Shown piece after piece: positions 47,201-55,782 of a stretch of DNA of 64,000 nt; position 1 is the first letter of the stretch, and each line of letters begins with the position of its first letter. The position numbers and the translations under genes were made by a program. The notes beneath the pieces were generated by a model, which was not told the DNA's origin, did not search any database, and saw nothing but the letters and a program-made list of their open reading frames with translations. The stretch covers positions 1 through 64,000 of the forward strand of contig JBPOHT010000012.1 of NCBI GenBank assembly GCA_052035235.1, read 5' to 3'. The DNA comes from Solimonas_A sp052035235 (lineage in GTDB: Bacteria > Pseudomonadota > Gammaproteobacteria > Nevskiales > Nevskiaceae).

Positions 47201-49799
47201 TTTGCTGGCGGTCGATCTTGACGTAGTAGGGCTGGCCCTTGACCGGCTTGCCGGCGGTGTCCACCACCATGGCATCGACGCTGGCAGGCTTGCCCTGGGT
47301 CAGCATCCAGCCGCTCCAGCGCACGCCGGCGTAGCGGTCACGCCCGTAGTACGGCACGGAGGCCTGCGCGCCGATACCCTTGCCGCGGTCGTCCTGCACC
47401 GTGGCGTCGAACAGCAGGCGGCCGTAAGGCGTCTCGATCTGCGGCAGCTTCAGCTTCTGGGCGAATTGCCCCTGCCCGTCCAGCCGCGTCTCAGTATCCA
47501 GCAGTGGTTCGGCGGCACGCGCCTCGTAGCTGCTGAACTGGAACTCCGCGGCAGCCGGATCCTTGGAGCTGAAGGACGAGGCGTCCACGCGCACCACCAG
47601 GCGTGCCGGGGCGTTGGCGAAGGCGCCGCCGCCATGCAGGCGCGCCGTGGCCGCAGCCTCGATCTCATCGCCAGGCCTGGCTTCATGCGCACGCAACTCC
47701 GCGCCGACGCGGAACGGTGCCGGCGTGAAGTCGCTGACCAGCACGCGCAGCGGTTCCAGCGGCTCGTCCTTGGCGAAGGACGGCGTCAGCTCGAAGCGAT
47801 ACCAGCCGACCGCCGCGCGTTCGGCCAGTTTCAGGTCGCCGGACAACGCGCCGAACTCCGACAGCGCCAGCTTCTCCTGCTCCAGCACGACATTGCCGGT
47901 GGGGTCGTAGACCTTCAGCTTGTAATCGGACTTCGGTGCCGGTGCCAGCGAGCGGCCGGCCTCGTCACGCACGTAGAGCTTGTACTGCACGGTCTCGCCG
48001 GCACGGTAGACACCCTGCGCCGTGGTACCCCAGGCGCGCAGGTGCCCGTGCTTGGGCCGCCGCCATTCGGAGAACTGGTTGCGCGAGGCACGGTAGACGT
48101 CCACCTGGAATTCGTATTCCAGGGGCAGCAGGGCCAGGTCCTGGTCTTTGGCGACATGCACCATCAGGGACTTCTCGGGACGCCAGCCCGCGTGTTCCAG
48201 CTTGGGGTCAAGCTCCGCCGAGCCCGGCAACTCGGCCAGGCCATCGCTGTCGGTCATCGCCTCGGCCTTGATCTCGCCGCCGAATCCCAGCATCACGCGG
48301 ACCTTGGCCTTGGACACCGGCTTGCCGCTGGCCATGTCGGTGACCCAGACCAGCAGGTTGGAGTGGCCCAGCTTGGCATGCACCTGCCAAGGCGTGACCT
48401 CCGCGAAGAAGCGCTGCGGTTGCGACGAGGTGGAAGGCGTGGTGGTCAGGCTGCCGCTGACCGCGCCGGACTTGCCGCCGACCATGCCGCGCACGTCCAG
48501 CGGCATCGCGAAGGCGATGTTGCGCACCGCCGCCACCGGCACGCGGTGCGTCTGGTCCTTCTGCAGGCCGTCGGCGGTGAGCCGGTCGAAACGGGTGTCG
48601 ATACCGGACAGGTTGGTGACGACCGCCGGCACCTCCGAATCCAGGCCGGATTCGATCACCGCGCGCTCGTGCTCGAACACCAGCTTCGGCGTGCGGTCAC
48701 CGGTGTCGAAGGCGAAATTGCTGGCACCCAGCTCGCGGCCGAAAACGTCGCGCAGGCCGGCAGCGAGGCTGCCCCGGTACGGGGTGCCGCCGATGAAGTT
48801 GAAGGGCAGCGGGATGGTGTAACTGGCACCACGCGAATGGCTGCCGATGCTGCCGCTGTTGTCACCACTGTTGGCCCAGGGGTCGTATTCCTTCTTGAAG
48901 GCCTTGCGCGGATCGGGCTCCAGGCTCAAACGGCCCTTCATCTCCGACGTGCGCACCGGCGCACTGAAGGACAGCACCGCGCCGCCCAGCGGATCGCAGG
49001 TCTGGCCCTTGCCGACCAGGCCCCACTCCGGCTGCACGCCGGGCGCCGCATTGCGCAGGCAGCTGACGCCCCGCAGACGCAGCGCCGGGAAGGTATGCAG
49101 CGCCTCGATCTCGCGATCCTCGATGCCGGTGGCGGTGCCGAAGGCAGATTCCAGGCCGGGCGACAGCCAGACGCGCTGCGCGCTATCCAGCGGCAGCGGC
49201 TTGGACGGGCGCAGCAGCCACTGCTCGCGCGCCTCGCCCTGCGGGGTCCAGAACGGCATGTCACGGTCGTCCGGATCGGCCTGGGCCTGCAGCGCCACGC
49301 TGCCGAGCCGGAAGGCCGCGGCGATGGAAGCGGCGGTGACCGGCTGGCTGAAGCGGGCGTAGATCACCGGCTGGCCGGGGCCGTCCCAGTCGGAAACGCG
49401 GCTGTAGCGCAGGATCGGGCGCTCGGTGGTGAAGCGGACGGTCTGGCCGCGCTCCAGCTTCTCGCCCTGCTCGGTGACGAACTCAGGGCGGATGTCGATC
49501 TCGTAGCGCGAGGCCAGGCGCAGCTTTTCCCCGGAGGGGATGTTGCAGGCCAGGGTCGCGGGGTCCAGCCAGCGCCAGTCGCAGCGGATCGCCGGGCTGA
49601 TCGTCACCGGCACCTCGGAGGCCTCGCGCTCCATGCGGCCCAGCGGCACTACGGCGCGGTCGAAGGCGATGACGACCTGGCGGGTGTCCTGCACGTCGTC
49701 GCCCGAGGGCGTGACGCGCAGGACACTCAGGGATTCAGCCTGCGCAGCGAAGCTCGCCGCCAGCAGGAGGCTAGCGAACAGCGACTTTGATGAGCGCAT
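44208..49799 (-). CDS. Bacterial alpha-2-macroglobulin (YfhM/MagD-like)
   Basis: 1863 residues, large even for the family (about 1500-1650 in many relatives). A signal peptide MRSSKSLFASLLLAASFAAQAES ends with AQA, suggesting signal peptidase I and not the lipoprotein box of E. coli YfhM. Many MG domains follow. The bait/thioester region has YPYACWEQRLTKAVMAAHYL near residue 1380: the CxEQ thioester is CWEQ. The end is a receptor-binding-like domain. The family traps proteases in the periplasm and protects the cell wall synthase PBP1C. Its start overlaps the upstream gene by 29 bases. Confidence 0.93.
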   Translation of the reverse strand: MRSSKSLFASLLLAASFAAQAESLSVLRVTPSGDDVQDTRQVVIAFDRAVVPLGRMEREASEVPVTISPAIRCDWRWLDPATLACNIPSGEKLRLASRYEIDIRPEFVTEQGEKLERGQTVRFTTERPILRYSRVSDWDGPGQPVIYARFSQPVTAASIAAAFRLGSVALQAQADPDDRDMPFWTPQGEAREQWLLRPSKPLPLDSAQRVWLSPGLESAFGTATGIEDREIEALHTFPALRLRGVSCLRNAAPGVQPEWGLVGKGQTCDPLGGAVLSFSAPVRTSEMKGRLSLEPDPRKAFKKEYDPWANSGDNSGSIGSHSRGASYTIPLPFNFIGGTPYRGSLAAGLRDVFGRELGASNFAFDTGDRTPKLVFEHERAVIESGLDSEVPAVVTNLSGIDTRFDRLTADGLQKDQTHRVPVAAVRNIAFAMPLDVRGMVGGKSGAVSGSLTTTPSTSSQPQRFFAEVTPWQVHAKLGHSNLLVWVTDMASGKPVSKAKVRVMLGFGGEIKAEAMTDSDGLAELPGSAELDPKLEHAGWRPEKSLMVHVAKDQDLALLPLEYEFQVDVYRASRNQFSEWRRPKHGHLRAWGTTAQGVYRAGETVQYKLYVRDEAGRSLAPAPKSDYKLKVYDPTGNVVLEQEKLALSEFGALSGDLKLAERAAVGWYRFELTPSFAKDEPLEPLRVLVSDFTPAPFRVGAELRAHEARPGDEIEAAATARLHGGGAFANAPARLVVRVDASSFSSKDPAAAEFQFSSYEARAAEPLLDTETRLDGQGQFAQKLKLPQIETPYGRLLFDATVQDDRGKGIGAQASVPYYGRDRYAGVRWSGWMLTQGKPASVDAMVVDTAGKPVKGQPYYVKIDRQQTHAARVKGAGNAYITRYVQKWQRVSTCKGRSGTEGMPCEFTPDASGEFRVTVMTRDTQNRLHESSTWIYAQGADEVLWEDTPDYSLELRADRHEYKDGETAKLMVKNPYPGARALVTVERYGVLDRWVQKLSGSTPEIRIPVKPEYFPGAYVSVVVMSPRVEQPVKDGVDLGKPSFRMGYLELRVNDPTREMTVTVKPQREELRPRESVKVELQAKPRHGKPGDRIEYAVAVLDEAVFDLIKDGKDYFDPLKGFTRLDSLDVGNFGLLTRLVGRQKFEKKGANPGGDGGSDLSMRSIDKYVAYWNPALPADASGRASFTFQAPDNLTGWRVLALAVTPDDRMGLGQAVVKVNKNAELRPALPNQVIAGDRFNAGFTLLNRGKGERSFTLSIKAEGAAQGQKSETLTLKPFERRTVYLPLQATAAGEIRLSATAGEGKDSDALAQTLKVLARKPNITVADYGHFEGEAEVRIPLKLPETLERGELKFTFAPTVLGDLDGAFGYVRQYPYACWEQRLTKAVMAAHYLKLRPRLKNVGDWPEAQQLASATLEQAASFQAEEGGMGFWTPDNSRQSPYLSAYTALAFGWMKDLGHEPPKLVWDKLDVYLDKLLKEDIKAEGYDAPETRAQVRAVALAALAQRGKLKKEDLDRYASWLPRMGLFGQALFLQAASRVEGTELLMKQARDLMLSRGQESAGSLMLREDGDSSWHGWLLGSELRSNCAALSAFTGRYGWDAAMQELPMKLTRAITQARGNRFHWSNTQENLYCTRAFIEYADRFESVTPDILAQVLLGEAKLGEVHVTREAGGQLQKPVTPEQAGAAPPILIRSKGQGRSYYTAALSYVEKESAAKAINAGLETRRSYAVLRDKTWVPMEPPLKLKRGDKVRVELVLNAPSWATYVAVDDPVPGGLEPINPDLAGVPGDDAALDSGGSYAFYHRELRHDSVRFFADSIGAGEYRMAWIGVAVATGEFAAPETHAELMYSPEVFGNGMPARLTVTE

Positions 49800-50274
49800 G
49801 GGTCACGATTCCCTGGCTGTCGCCGTAGAGGTGGATTTCCTGGTAGCCGGGCAGCCCGGTCCAGACCAGTTCGCGCTTGCCCGCCTGCTGCGGCTTGCCC
49901 TCGGGCAGGCCCAGGGCCGCCAGGGTCTCGGCCTGTAGCGGGTAGCCGGAATCGCCGAAGTCCGCGGTGAACCAGCTGGCCTTGCCGTCGATATAGAGCA
50001 CGGCGGCGCGGGCGTCGGGGTAGCGGCAGCGGCGGCTGTGGAGGGAGTCCTCGCAGTCCTGGGGGTTGCCCAGCTTCTGGGCGACCTCCGGCTCGCTGCG
50101 GCCGGCCAGTTCCGGCACGCGCAGGATCACTCCCGGCGCCTCGGGCAGCTGCTGCGCTTCCGGGGTCTCGAAGGCGGCCTCGTAGTCGTAGTCGTCCTTC
50201 TGCCATTGCCAGGCACCGAAGCCGGCACCGGCCACGGCGACCACCCCCAGCAGTATCCATGCTGCCTTCTTCAT
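49771..50274 (-). CDS. Membrane-anchored protein of unknown function, first gene of the pbpC operon
   Basis: 167 residues. An uncleaved N-terminal helix (AAWILLGVVAVAGAGFGAWQW) is followed by a periplasmic-looking domain beginning VILRVPELAGRSEPEV, with a cysteine pair (DCEDSLHSRRCRYP), and ending near HALIKVAVR. I do not recognise a family. The ribosome site AAAGGAGG is the best in the region. Its 3' end overlaps the alpha-2-macroglobulin start by 29 bases, so the protein is likely part of that envelope module. Confidence 0.7.
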   Translation of the reverse strand: MKKAAWILLGVVAVAGAGFGAWQWQKDDYDYEAAFETPEAQQLPEAPGVILRVPELAGRSEPEVAQKLGNPQDCEDSLHSRRCRYPDARAAVLYIDGKASWFTADFGDSGYPLQAETLAALGLPEGKPQQAGKRELVWTGLPGYQEIHLYGDSQGIVTHALIKVAVR

Positions 50275-50357
50275 CGATGCCCTCCTTTGCTACCCCGAAT
50301 GCTATGGGATAATGCCCCCCTTCGGTTAACCCCCTACGTGGCCTCCGTCACTTTTTC

Positions 50358-52115
50358 ATGCACCTCGCGCTGCTCCTCGCCACGCTCGCTGCGCTGCTCG
50401 CCGGTCCGCTGATCTACGCGGTGGCCCATAAGCGCCCGTCGCTGCTGGCCTTCCTCGACGGCTTCGTGCTGGTCAGCATCGCCGGCCTGGTGCTGCTGGA
50501 CGTGGTGCCCGGAGCCGTGGTCGACGGCGGCCCCTGGAGCGCGGCCTTCCTGCTGCTGGGCCTGCTCGGCCCGACGATCTTCGAGCACCTGCTGAGCCGC
50601 GCGCGCCGCGGGGCGCATATCGCCGCCCTGGCACTGGCGATCCTGGGACTGGTGCTGCACAGCATGGCCGATGGCGCCGCGCTGTCGCCGCTGGGCGAGG
50701 AAGCCCTGCATCGCCATGAAGCCCTGGCACTGGCAGTGGCGATCCACAGCATCCCGGTGGGCCTGGTGGTCTGGTGGCTGATGGCACCGGTGTTCGGCCC
50801 CCTGCTGCCCTCGCTGGCCATCGGCGCGATGTGCCTGGGCACCATCGCCGGCTACCGCTGGGGCATCGAGCTCAATGCCGTCATGGGCCTGCAGGCCAGC
50901 GCCTGGTTCCAGGCCCTGGTCGCCGGCTCGATCCTGCACGTGGTCTTCGGCCGCCCGCACCTGGACGACCACGCCGCCGAGCAGGCCAGCCGCCCGCCTT
51001 ACGAGGGCCTGGGCAACCTGGTGGCGATCGGCGCGCTGCTGCTGATCGGCGGCGCCCATGCCCACGCGCACGAGGCGGGGCACTCCGGCTTCGACGAACG
51101 CTTCCTGGCACTGGCGCTGCAATCGGCCCCGGCCCTGCTGCTGGCCTACCTGATCGGCGGCTTCGTCTCCGGCGAACTGCCGGAACGCTGGCTGCGCTGG
51201 CTCTCCCGCGGCGGTCCCGGGGCGCAGGCCCTGCGCGGCACCGCCCTGGGCCTGCCGCTGCCGATCTGCTCCTGCGGCGTGCTGCCGCTGTACCAGTCGC
51301 TGATCCAGCGCGGCGTGCCGGTGGCCGCGGCCACGGCCTTCCTGATCGCCACGCCGGAAGTCGGCCTCACCGCCCTGTTCGTCTCGCTGCCGCTGCTGGG
51401 CTGGGAAGCGACCCTGATGCGCGTGGCCTGTGCGGCGCTGCTGGCGGGCTTCATCGGCTACACGCTGGCGCGCCTGCTGCGCAGCCCGGTGGCCCCGGAA
51501 CCCCCTCCCGCCTGCTGCGGCTGCGGCAGCACGCCAGCGCCGCCCCCTGCTCCCGAGCCCCGGCTGAAGCGGGCCCTGCGCAGCGGCTTCGTAAACCTGG
51601 TGGACGACACCGCCGCCTGGATCGTCGCCGGTATCGCGCTGGCGGCCTTCGCCTTGCCCTATGCCGAGGGCGTGCTCTGGTCCGACCTGCCGGATGGCGT
51701 CGAGGTGCTGGTGTTCGCCTTGCTGGGCCTGCCGATGTATGTCTGCTCCGCCGCCGCCACGCCGCTGGTGGCGGTGCTGATCGCCGCCGGCGTCTCGCCC
51801 GGCGCGGGCATCGCCTTCCTGCTGACCGGCCCGGCCACCAATGTCGCCACCTTCGGCGTGCTGGCGAAGATCCACGGCCGCCGCCATGCGCTGGCCTTCG
51901 CCGTGATCACCGCGGTAGGCGCGGTGACCATCGGCCTGGTGGTGAACCTGTTCGCCCCGCCGATGCAGGCCGCGATTCCCGCCCTCCACGATCACGGCGG
52001 CAGCCTGCTGCAGCAGGCCTGCCTGGTGCTGCTGGCCCTGCTCTACGGCGCCTCGCTGCTGCGCCGTGGCGGCCGCGGCTGGATGTCCGATATCTTCGAA
52101 CCCTCCCGCACATGA
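50358..52115 (+). CDS. ZIP-like domain fused to an ArsP_1/SO_0444-type permease
   Basis: 585 residues with many membrane helices. Residues about 1-200 look like ZIP metal transporters: VLHSMADGAAL and AVAIHSIPVGLVVWW match the H-(N/S)-x-P-x-G helices. A His-rich linker (AHAHAHEAGHSG) is followed by a permease of the DUF318/ArsP_1 type: PLPICSCGVLPLYQSLIQRG, ATPEVGLTALFVSLPLLG, a Cys-rich hinge PPACCGCGS, then GLPMYVCSAAATPLVAVLIAAG and LTGPATNVATF. SO_0444-like permeases are thought to export Cu/Zn or organo-arsenicals. The fusion suggests metal movement through one polypeptide. It overlaps mutS by 4 bases. Confidence 0.82.
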   Translation: MHLALLLATLAALLAGPLIYAVAHKRPSLLAFLDGFVLVSIAGLVLLDVVPGAVVDGGPWSAAFLLLGLLGPTIFEHLLSRARRGAHIAALALAILGLVLHSMADGAALSPLGEEALHRHEALALAVAIHSIPVGLVVWWLMAPVFGPLLPSLAIGAMCLGTIAGYRWGIELNAVMGLQASAWFQALVAGSILHVVFGRPHLDDHAAEQASRPPYEGLGNLVAIGALLLIGGAHAHAHEAGHSGFDERFLALALQSAPALLLAYLIGGFVSGELPERWLRWLSRGGPGAQALRGTALGLPLPICSCGVLPLYQSLIQRGVPVAAATAFLIATPEVGLTALFVSLPLLGWEATLMRVACAALLAGFIGYTLARLLRSPVAPEPPPACCGCGSTPAPPPAPEPRLKRALRSGFVNLVDDTAAWIVAGIALAAFALPYAEGVLWSDLPDGVEVLVFALLGLPMYVCSAAATPLVAVLIAAGVSPGAGIAFLLTGPATNVATFGVLAKIHGRRHALAFAVITAVGAVTIGLVVNLFAPPMQAAIPALHDHGGSLLQQACLVLLALLYGASLLRRGGRGWMSDIFEPSRT

Positions 52116-54700
52116 GCGCCGCCCCCACCAAAGCCCCGTTCGGCGAACACACGCCCTTGATGCAGCAGTTCTTCGGCATCAAGTCGCAGTACCCGGACAC
52201 GCTCGTATTTCTGCGCATGGGCGATTTCTACGAGCTGTTCTACGACGACGCCCGCAAGGCGGCGCGGCTGCTCAACATCACGTTGACACAGCGCGGCGAG
52301 TCCGGCGGGGCACCGGTGATCATGGCCGGCGTGCCGCACCACGCGGTGGAGCAATACCTGGCACGGCTGATCAAGGCCGGCGAGTCGGCAGTGATTGCGG
52401 AGCAGGTCGGCGAAGTCGGCGCAGAGAAGGGCCCGGTGCGCCGTGAAGTGGTGCGCGTGGTGACCCCCGGCACCGCCACCGACGAGGCGCTGCTCGATGC
52501 GCGCACGCAAACCCTGCTGGCCTCGGTGGCGGAAACCAAGGACGGCTTCGGCCTGGCCTGGCTGGAGCTCTCCACCGGCCGCTTCTCCGTATTGCAGGCG
52601 GCCCGGCGCGGCGACCTGCTGTCCGAGCTGCAGCGCCTGCGCCCCAGCGAGCTGCTGGCGGCCGACGGCGGCGGCTCGGACTGGGGCGGCTTCCCGGCAC
52701 GGATGCGTCCGGTCTGGCACTTCGACACCGCCTCTGCCTACCGTCTGCTGACGGCGCAGTTCTCGACGCGCGACCTGCGCGGCTACGGCTGCGAGGAGCT
52801 GCCTGCCGCCATCGCCGCGGCCGGCGCGCTGCTGCAGTACGTGCAGGAAACACAGAAAGCCGCCCTGCCCCACGTCACCGGCCTGCGCACGGAGACCGCC
52901 GGCGAGGCGCTGATCCTCGACGCCACCTCGCGGCGCAACCTGGAGATCGACCGCTCGCTCTCCGGCCAGCACGACTACACCCTGTTGAGCGTGCTGGACA
53001 GCTGCGTGACCCCGATGGGCGCGCGCGCGCTGCACCGCTGGCTCACCCGCCCCCTGCGCGACCATTCGCAGTTGGAGTCGCGCTACGAGGCCGTGGCCAG
53101 CCTGCTGCACCAATCCGCCGACCGCGGCCTGCGCGATTCCCTGCGCGACATCGTCGACATCGAGCGCATCCTGGCGCGCATCGCCCTGCGCTCGGCACGC
53201 CCGCGCGACCTGCTGGGTCTGTCCAACAGCCTGCAGGCGCTGCCCACCGTGGTCGCCGCGGTGCAGGCCCTGGAGGCGCCCCTGGTGGGCGCCCTGCGCC
53301 AGGAACTGGGCGACCATGCCGACAGCGCCGCGCTGCTGGCCTCGGCGCTGTCCGACACGCCGCCGCTGCTGGCGCGCGACGGCGGCGTGTTCCGCAGCGG
53401 CCATGACGAAACCCTGGATCATCTGCGGCAACTGTCGGAAAACGCCGACGGCTTCCTGGTGGACCTGGAGCAGCGCGAGCGCGCCCGCACCGGCATCGAT
53501 GCCCTGAAGGTCGGCTACAACCGCGTCCACGGCTACTACATCGAGGTCGGCAAGACCCACGCGGCGAAGATTCCCGCCGACTACACGCGCCGCCAGACGC
53601 TGACCAACTACGAGCGCTACATCACCGACGAGCTGAAGAAGTTCGAGGACCAGGTGCTGTCGGCCCGCGACCGCGCGCTGGCGCGCGAGAAGGAACTCTA
53701 CGACGCGCTGCTGGAACAGATGGCACAGCGCCTGCGGCCGCTGCAGCAGGCGGCACAGGCCCTGGCGGAACTGGACGTGCTGGCCTGCTACGCCGAGCGA
53801 GCGCGCGCGCTGAACCTGAGCCGGCCGCAGTTGCTGGACACGCCCTGCCTGGAAATCCGCGGCGGGCGTCACCCGGTGGTGGAGCAGACCCTGCGCGAGC
53901 CCTTCGTGCCCAACGACCTGCTGCTGGACGACAACCGCCGCCTGCTGGTGATCACCGGCCCCAACATGGGCGGCAAGTCCACCTACATGCGCCAGACGGC
54001 GCTGATCGTGCTGCTGGCACATGCCGGCTGCTACGTGCCGGCGGAATCGGCACGCCTGGGGCCGATCGATCGCATCTTCACGCGCATCGGCGCGGCCGAC
54101 GACCTGGCCTCCGGCCAGTCGACCTTCATGGTGGAGATGAGCGAGACCGCCAACATCCTGCACAACGCCAGCGAGCAGAGCCTGGTGTTGATGGACGAGA
54201 TCGGCCGCGGTACCTCGACCTATGACGGACTGTCGCTGGCGCGCGCTGTGGCCGAACACCTGGCGGTCAAGCTGCGCTCGTTCACGCTGTTCGCCACCCA
54301 TTACTTCGAGCTGACCGCGCTGGCGGACGAACTGCCGGGCGTAGCCAATGCCCACCTCGACGCGGCGGAGTACGCCTCCGAGGCCGGCGAGCGCCTGGTG
54401 TTCCTGCACCAGGTCAAGGAAGGCCCCGCCAATCGCAGCTATGGCCTGCAGGTGGCGCAGCTGGCCGGCGTGCCGGCCCCGGTGATCCGCAGCGCCCGCA
54501 CGTACCTGCTGGAACTGGAAGGCCGCGAGCCGCCGCCCTCGGCCAAGGCGGCGGTCGCCTCCGCACCGCAGATGTCGCTGTTTGCGCCTTCGGAGTCGGA
54601 CAGCGACCGCCTGCTGGACCAGATGGACCCGGACGCGATGTCACCGCGCGAGGCGCTGGAGCAGCTTTACCGGCTCAAGGCCCTGCGCGGGAAGAAGTGA
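52112..54700 (+). CDS. mutS: DNA mismatch repair protein MutS
   Basis: 862 residues. The mismatch-wedge motif is in MGDFYELFYDDA (residues about 36-47); the core has SLSGQHDYTLLSVLD and GYNRVHGYYIEV; the ATPase has Walker A ITGPNMGGKSTYMRQ, Walker B VLMDEIGRGTSTYDG and a signature His in FATHYFELT. It starts dimeric scanning for mismatches and starts repair. The ATG at 52112 overlaps the preceding TGA; a longer upstream frame runs out of phase with the permease and has no protein character. Confidence 0.97.
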   Translation: MSAAPTKAPFGEHTPLMQQFFGIKSQYPDTLVFLRMGDFYELFYDDARKAARLLNITLTQRGESGGAPVIMAGVPHHAVEQYLARLIKAGESAVIAEQVGEVGAEKGPVRREVVRVVTPGTATDEALLDARTQTLLASVAETKDGFGLAWLELSTGRFSVLQAARRGDLLSELQRLRPSELLAADGGGSDWGGFPARMRPVWHFDTASAYRLLTAQFSTRDLRGYGCEELPAAIAAAGALLQYVQETQKAALPHVTGLRTETAGEALILDATSRRNLEIDRSLSGQHDYTLLSVLDSCVTPMGARALHRWLTRPLRDHSQLESRYEAVASLLHQSADRGLRDSLRDIVDIERILARIALRSARPRDLLGLSNSLQALPTVVAAVQALEAPLVGALRQELGDHADSAALLASALSDTPPLLARDGGVFRSGHDETLDHLRQLSENADGFLVDLEQRERARTGIDALKVGYNRVHGYYIEVGKTHAAKIPADYTRRQTLTNYERYITDELKKFEDQVLSARDRALAREKELYDALLEQMAQRLRPLQQAAQALAELDVLACYAERARALNLSRPQLLDTPCLEIRGGRHPVVEQTLREPFVPNDLLLDDNRRLLVITGPNMGGKSTYMRQTALIVLLAHAGCYVPAESARLGPIDRIFTRIGAADDLASGQSTFMVEMSETANILHNASEQSLVLMDEIGRGTSTYDGLSLARAVAEHLAVKLRSFTLFATHYFELTALADELPGVANAHLDAAEYASEAGERLVFLHQVKEGPANRSYGLQVAQLAGVPAPVIRSARTYLLELEGREPPPSAKAAVASAPQMSLFAPSESDSDRLLDQMDPDAMSPREALEQLYRLKALRGKK

Positions 54701-54727
54701 TCACAGGATTTTCCGCGATAGCGGAGT

Positions 54728-54795
54728 AGGAGCGGCTGTTAGCCGCGAGCGGAGCTCATCATGATGGCCCCCACTCGCGGCTGACAGCCGCTCCT
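54728..54795. repeat. REP-type inverted repeat downstream of mutS
   Basis: AGGAGCGGCTGTTAGCCGCG (left arm 54728-54749) pairs with CTCGCGGCTGACAGCCGCTCCT (54774-54795) with one mismatch in 22. GTAGGAGCGGCT...AGCCGCGA is a familiar REP type in xanthomonads and pseudomonads. It separates convergent mutS and the SURF1-like gene and may act as a transcription terminator. Confidence 0.8.
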
Positions 54796-54805
54796 GCAAA
54801 AGACG

Positions 54806-55648
54806 CTAGCGCTGGATCTTGCCGAGCGATGCCGGCTGCGACTTGGCCTGGGCCGCATCAGAAGACGGCGCGGCCGCCGCTGGCGCCCGGGCCTGAGCCG
54901 CCTTCGGCTTGCCGAAGATCGCAAAGCCCAGCCATAGCAGCAGTGCCAGCGCCGCGCCGCCGAAGCCGGCATAACCCATGGTCTGGAAGTGCTGCACCAC
55001 GTCCCGGCGCTGCCCGACCCAGTCGCGATCCAGGCCGTCGCCCAGGTCGGTGGTCAGCATCAGCAGGCCTTGTGCGATCTGCTGGGAATTGAACAGGCAT
55101 TTCATGTCGCCGAAGCTCGGATCCGGGCTGGCCAGCGTCTTGGGCCAGGCGGTCTCCAGGCAGAACTCACGGCTCACCTCGTGATCGCTCGCCAGCGGCA
55201 GGGACACCCAGTAGCCGGACAACTGGGCTTCCGAGGCAGACAGGCCGAGCTTGGCCGGATCACGGCTGTCGGCCGCACTGATCCAGCCACGATTGATGAT
55301 CACGAATTCGCCCGCCTCGCTGGCATCGCCCTCGCCAGGGGTGTACGACAGCGCCAGCCACAGGTCGTAGCCGTCCCGGTCTCCCGCCAGGCGGCGCGGC
55401 ACCAGCAGTTGCTGGTCCACCACGAGCTTGCCGGAGACGTTGCCGAGATCGACCTCGCCGTCGGAGGCCGTGGTGTTGCTGGTCAGGACCAGGGGGGTGC
55501 GGCCCTCGGCCGCTTCGTACAGGGCCAGGTCGGCGGCGGATGCCGCGGCCAGCTTCTGTTGCTGTAGCCCATACCACGATGCGCCCGCGGCCACGCCCAA
55601 AGCCACCACGCCCAAGGCCACCACGCGCAAGCCATGACTGACTGCCAT
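54806..55648 (-). CDS. SURF1-like membrane protein
   Basis: 280 residues from the ATG at 55648 (GGAGGAG upstream); 34 unrelated residues of an earlier frame are discarded. An N-terminal helix (VVALGVVALGVAAGASWYG) and a C-terminal helix (GYAGFGGAALALLLWLGFAIF) flank a periplasmic domain with YDLWLALSYTP, EFVIINRGWISAAD and LSGYWVSLPLAS. That layout (two helices, LVNRGW-type motif) is of SURF1-type cytochrome oxidase assembly factors. No cox genes are near, and the classical YxxQW motif is weak. The C terminus after the helix is Ala/Pro-rich. Confidence 0.55.
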   Translation of the reverse strand: MAVSHGLRVVALGVVALGVAAGASWYGLQQQKLAAASAADLALYEAAEGRTPLVLTSNTTASDGEVDLGNVSGKLVVDQQLLVPRRLAGDRDGYDLWLALSYTPGEGDASEAGEFVIINRGWISAADSRDPAKLGLSASEAQLSGYWVSLPLASDHEVSREFCLETAWPKTLASPDPSFGDMKCLFNSQQIAQGLLMLTTDLGDGLDRDWVGQRRDVVQHFQTMGYAGFGGAALALLLWLGFAIFGKPKAAQARAPAAAAPSSDAAQAKSQPASLGKIQR

Positions 55649-55782
55649 CTCGTCTCCTCCCGAATATTCCGCGCGCTCGGACGGCGCGCTAGCTGCCTTT
55701 ATGCCCCGGAACCGGGGGGCTGGGCAATACCCGTCCGGAGGAACGGGCATTCAGTCCGCTACAGCAGCCCCTGGGAGGGGCC
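55649..55782. other. Intergenic region with short hairpins
   Basis: No gene. CCCGT-N8-ACGGG (55730-55747) and a CCCCTGGGAGGGG stem near 55770 may act as terminator of the downstream-facing DUF2970 gene; there is only a weak T-run. Confidence 0.3.

Noticed and set aside
39242..49790. Long plus-strand frames opposite lon and the alpha-2-macroglobulin
   Set aside because: Same shadow effect; no start signals or domain motifs.
50774..52111. Extension of mutS far upstream in frame
   Set aside because: It overlaps the permease gene out of phase and lacks protein features; MutS homologues start at the overlapping ATG at 52112.
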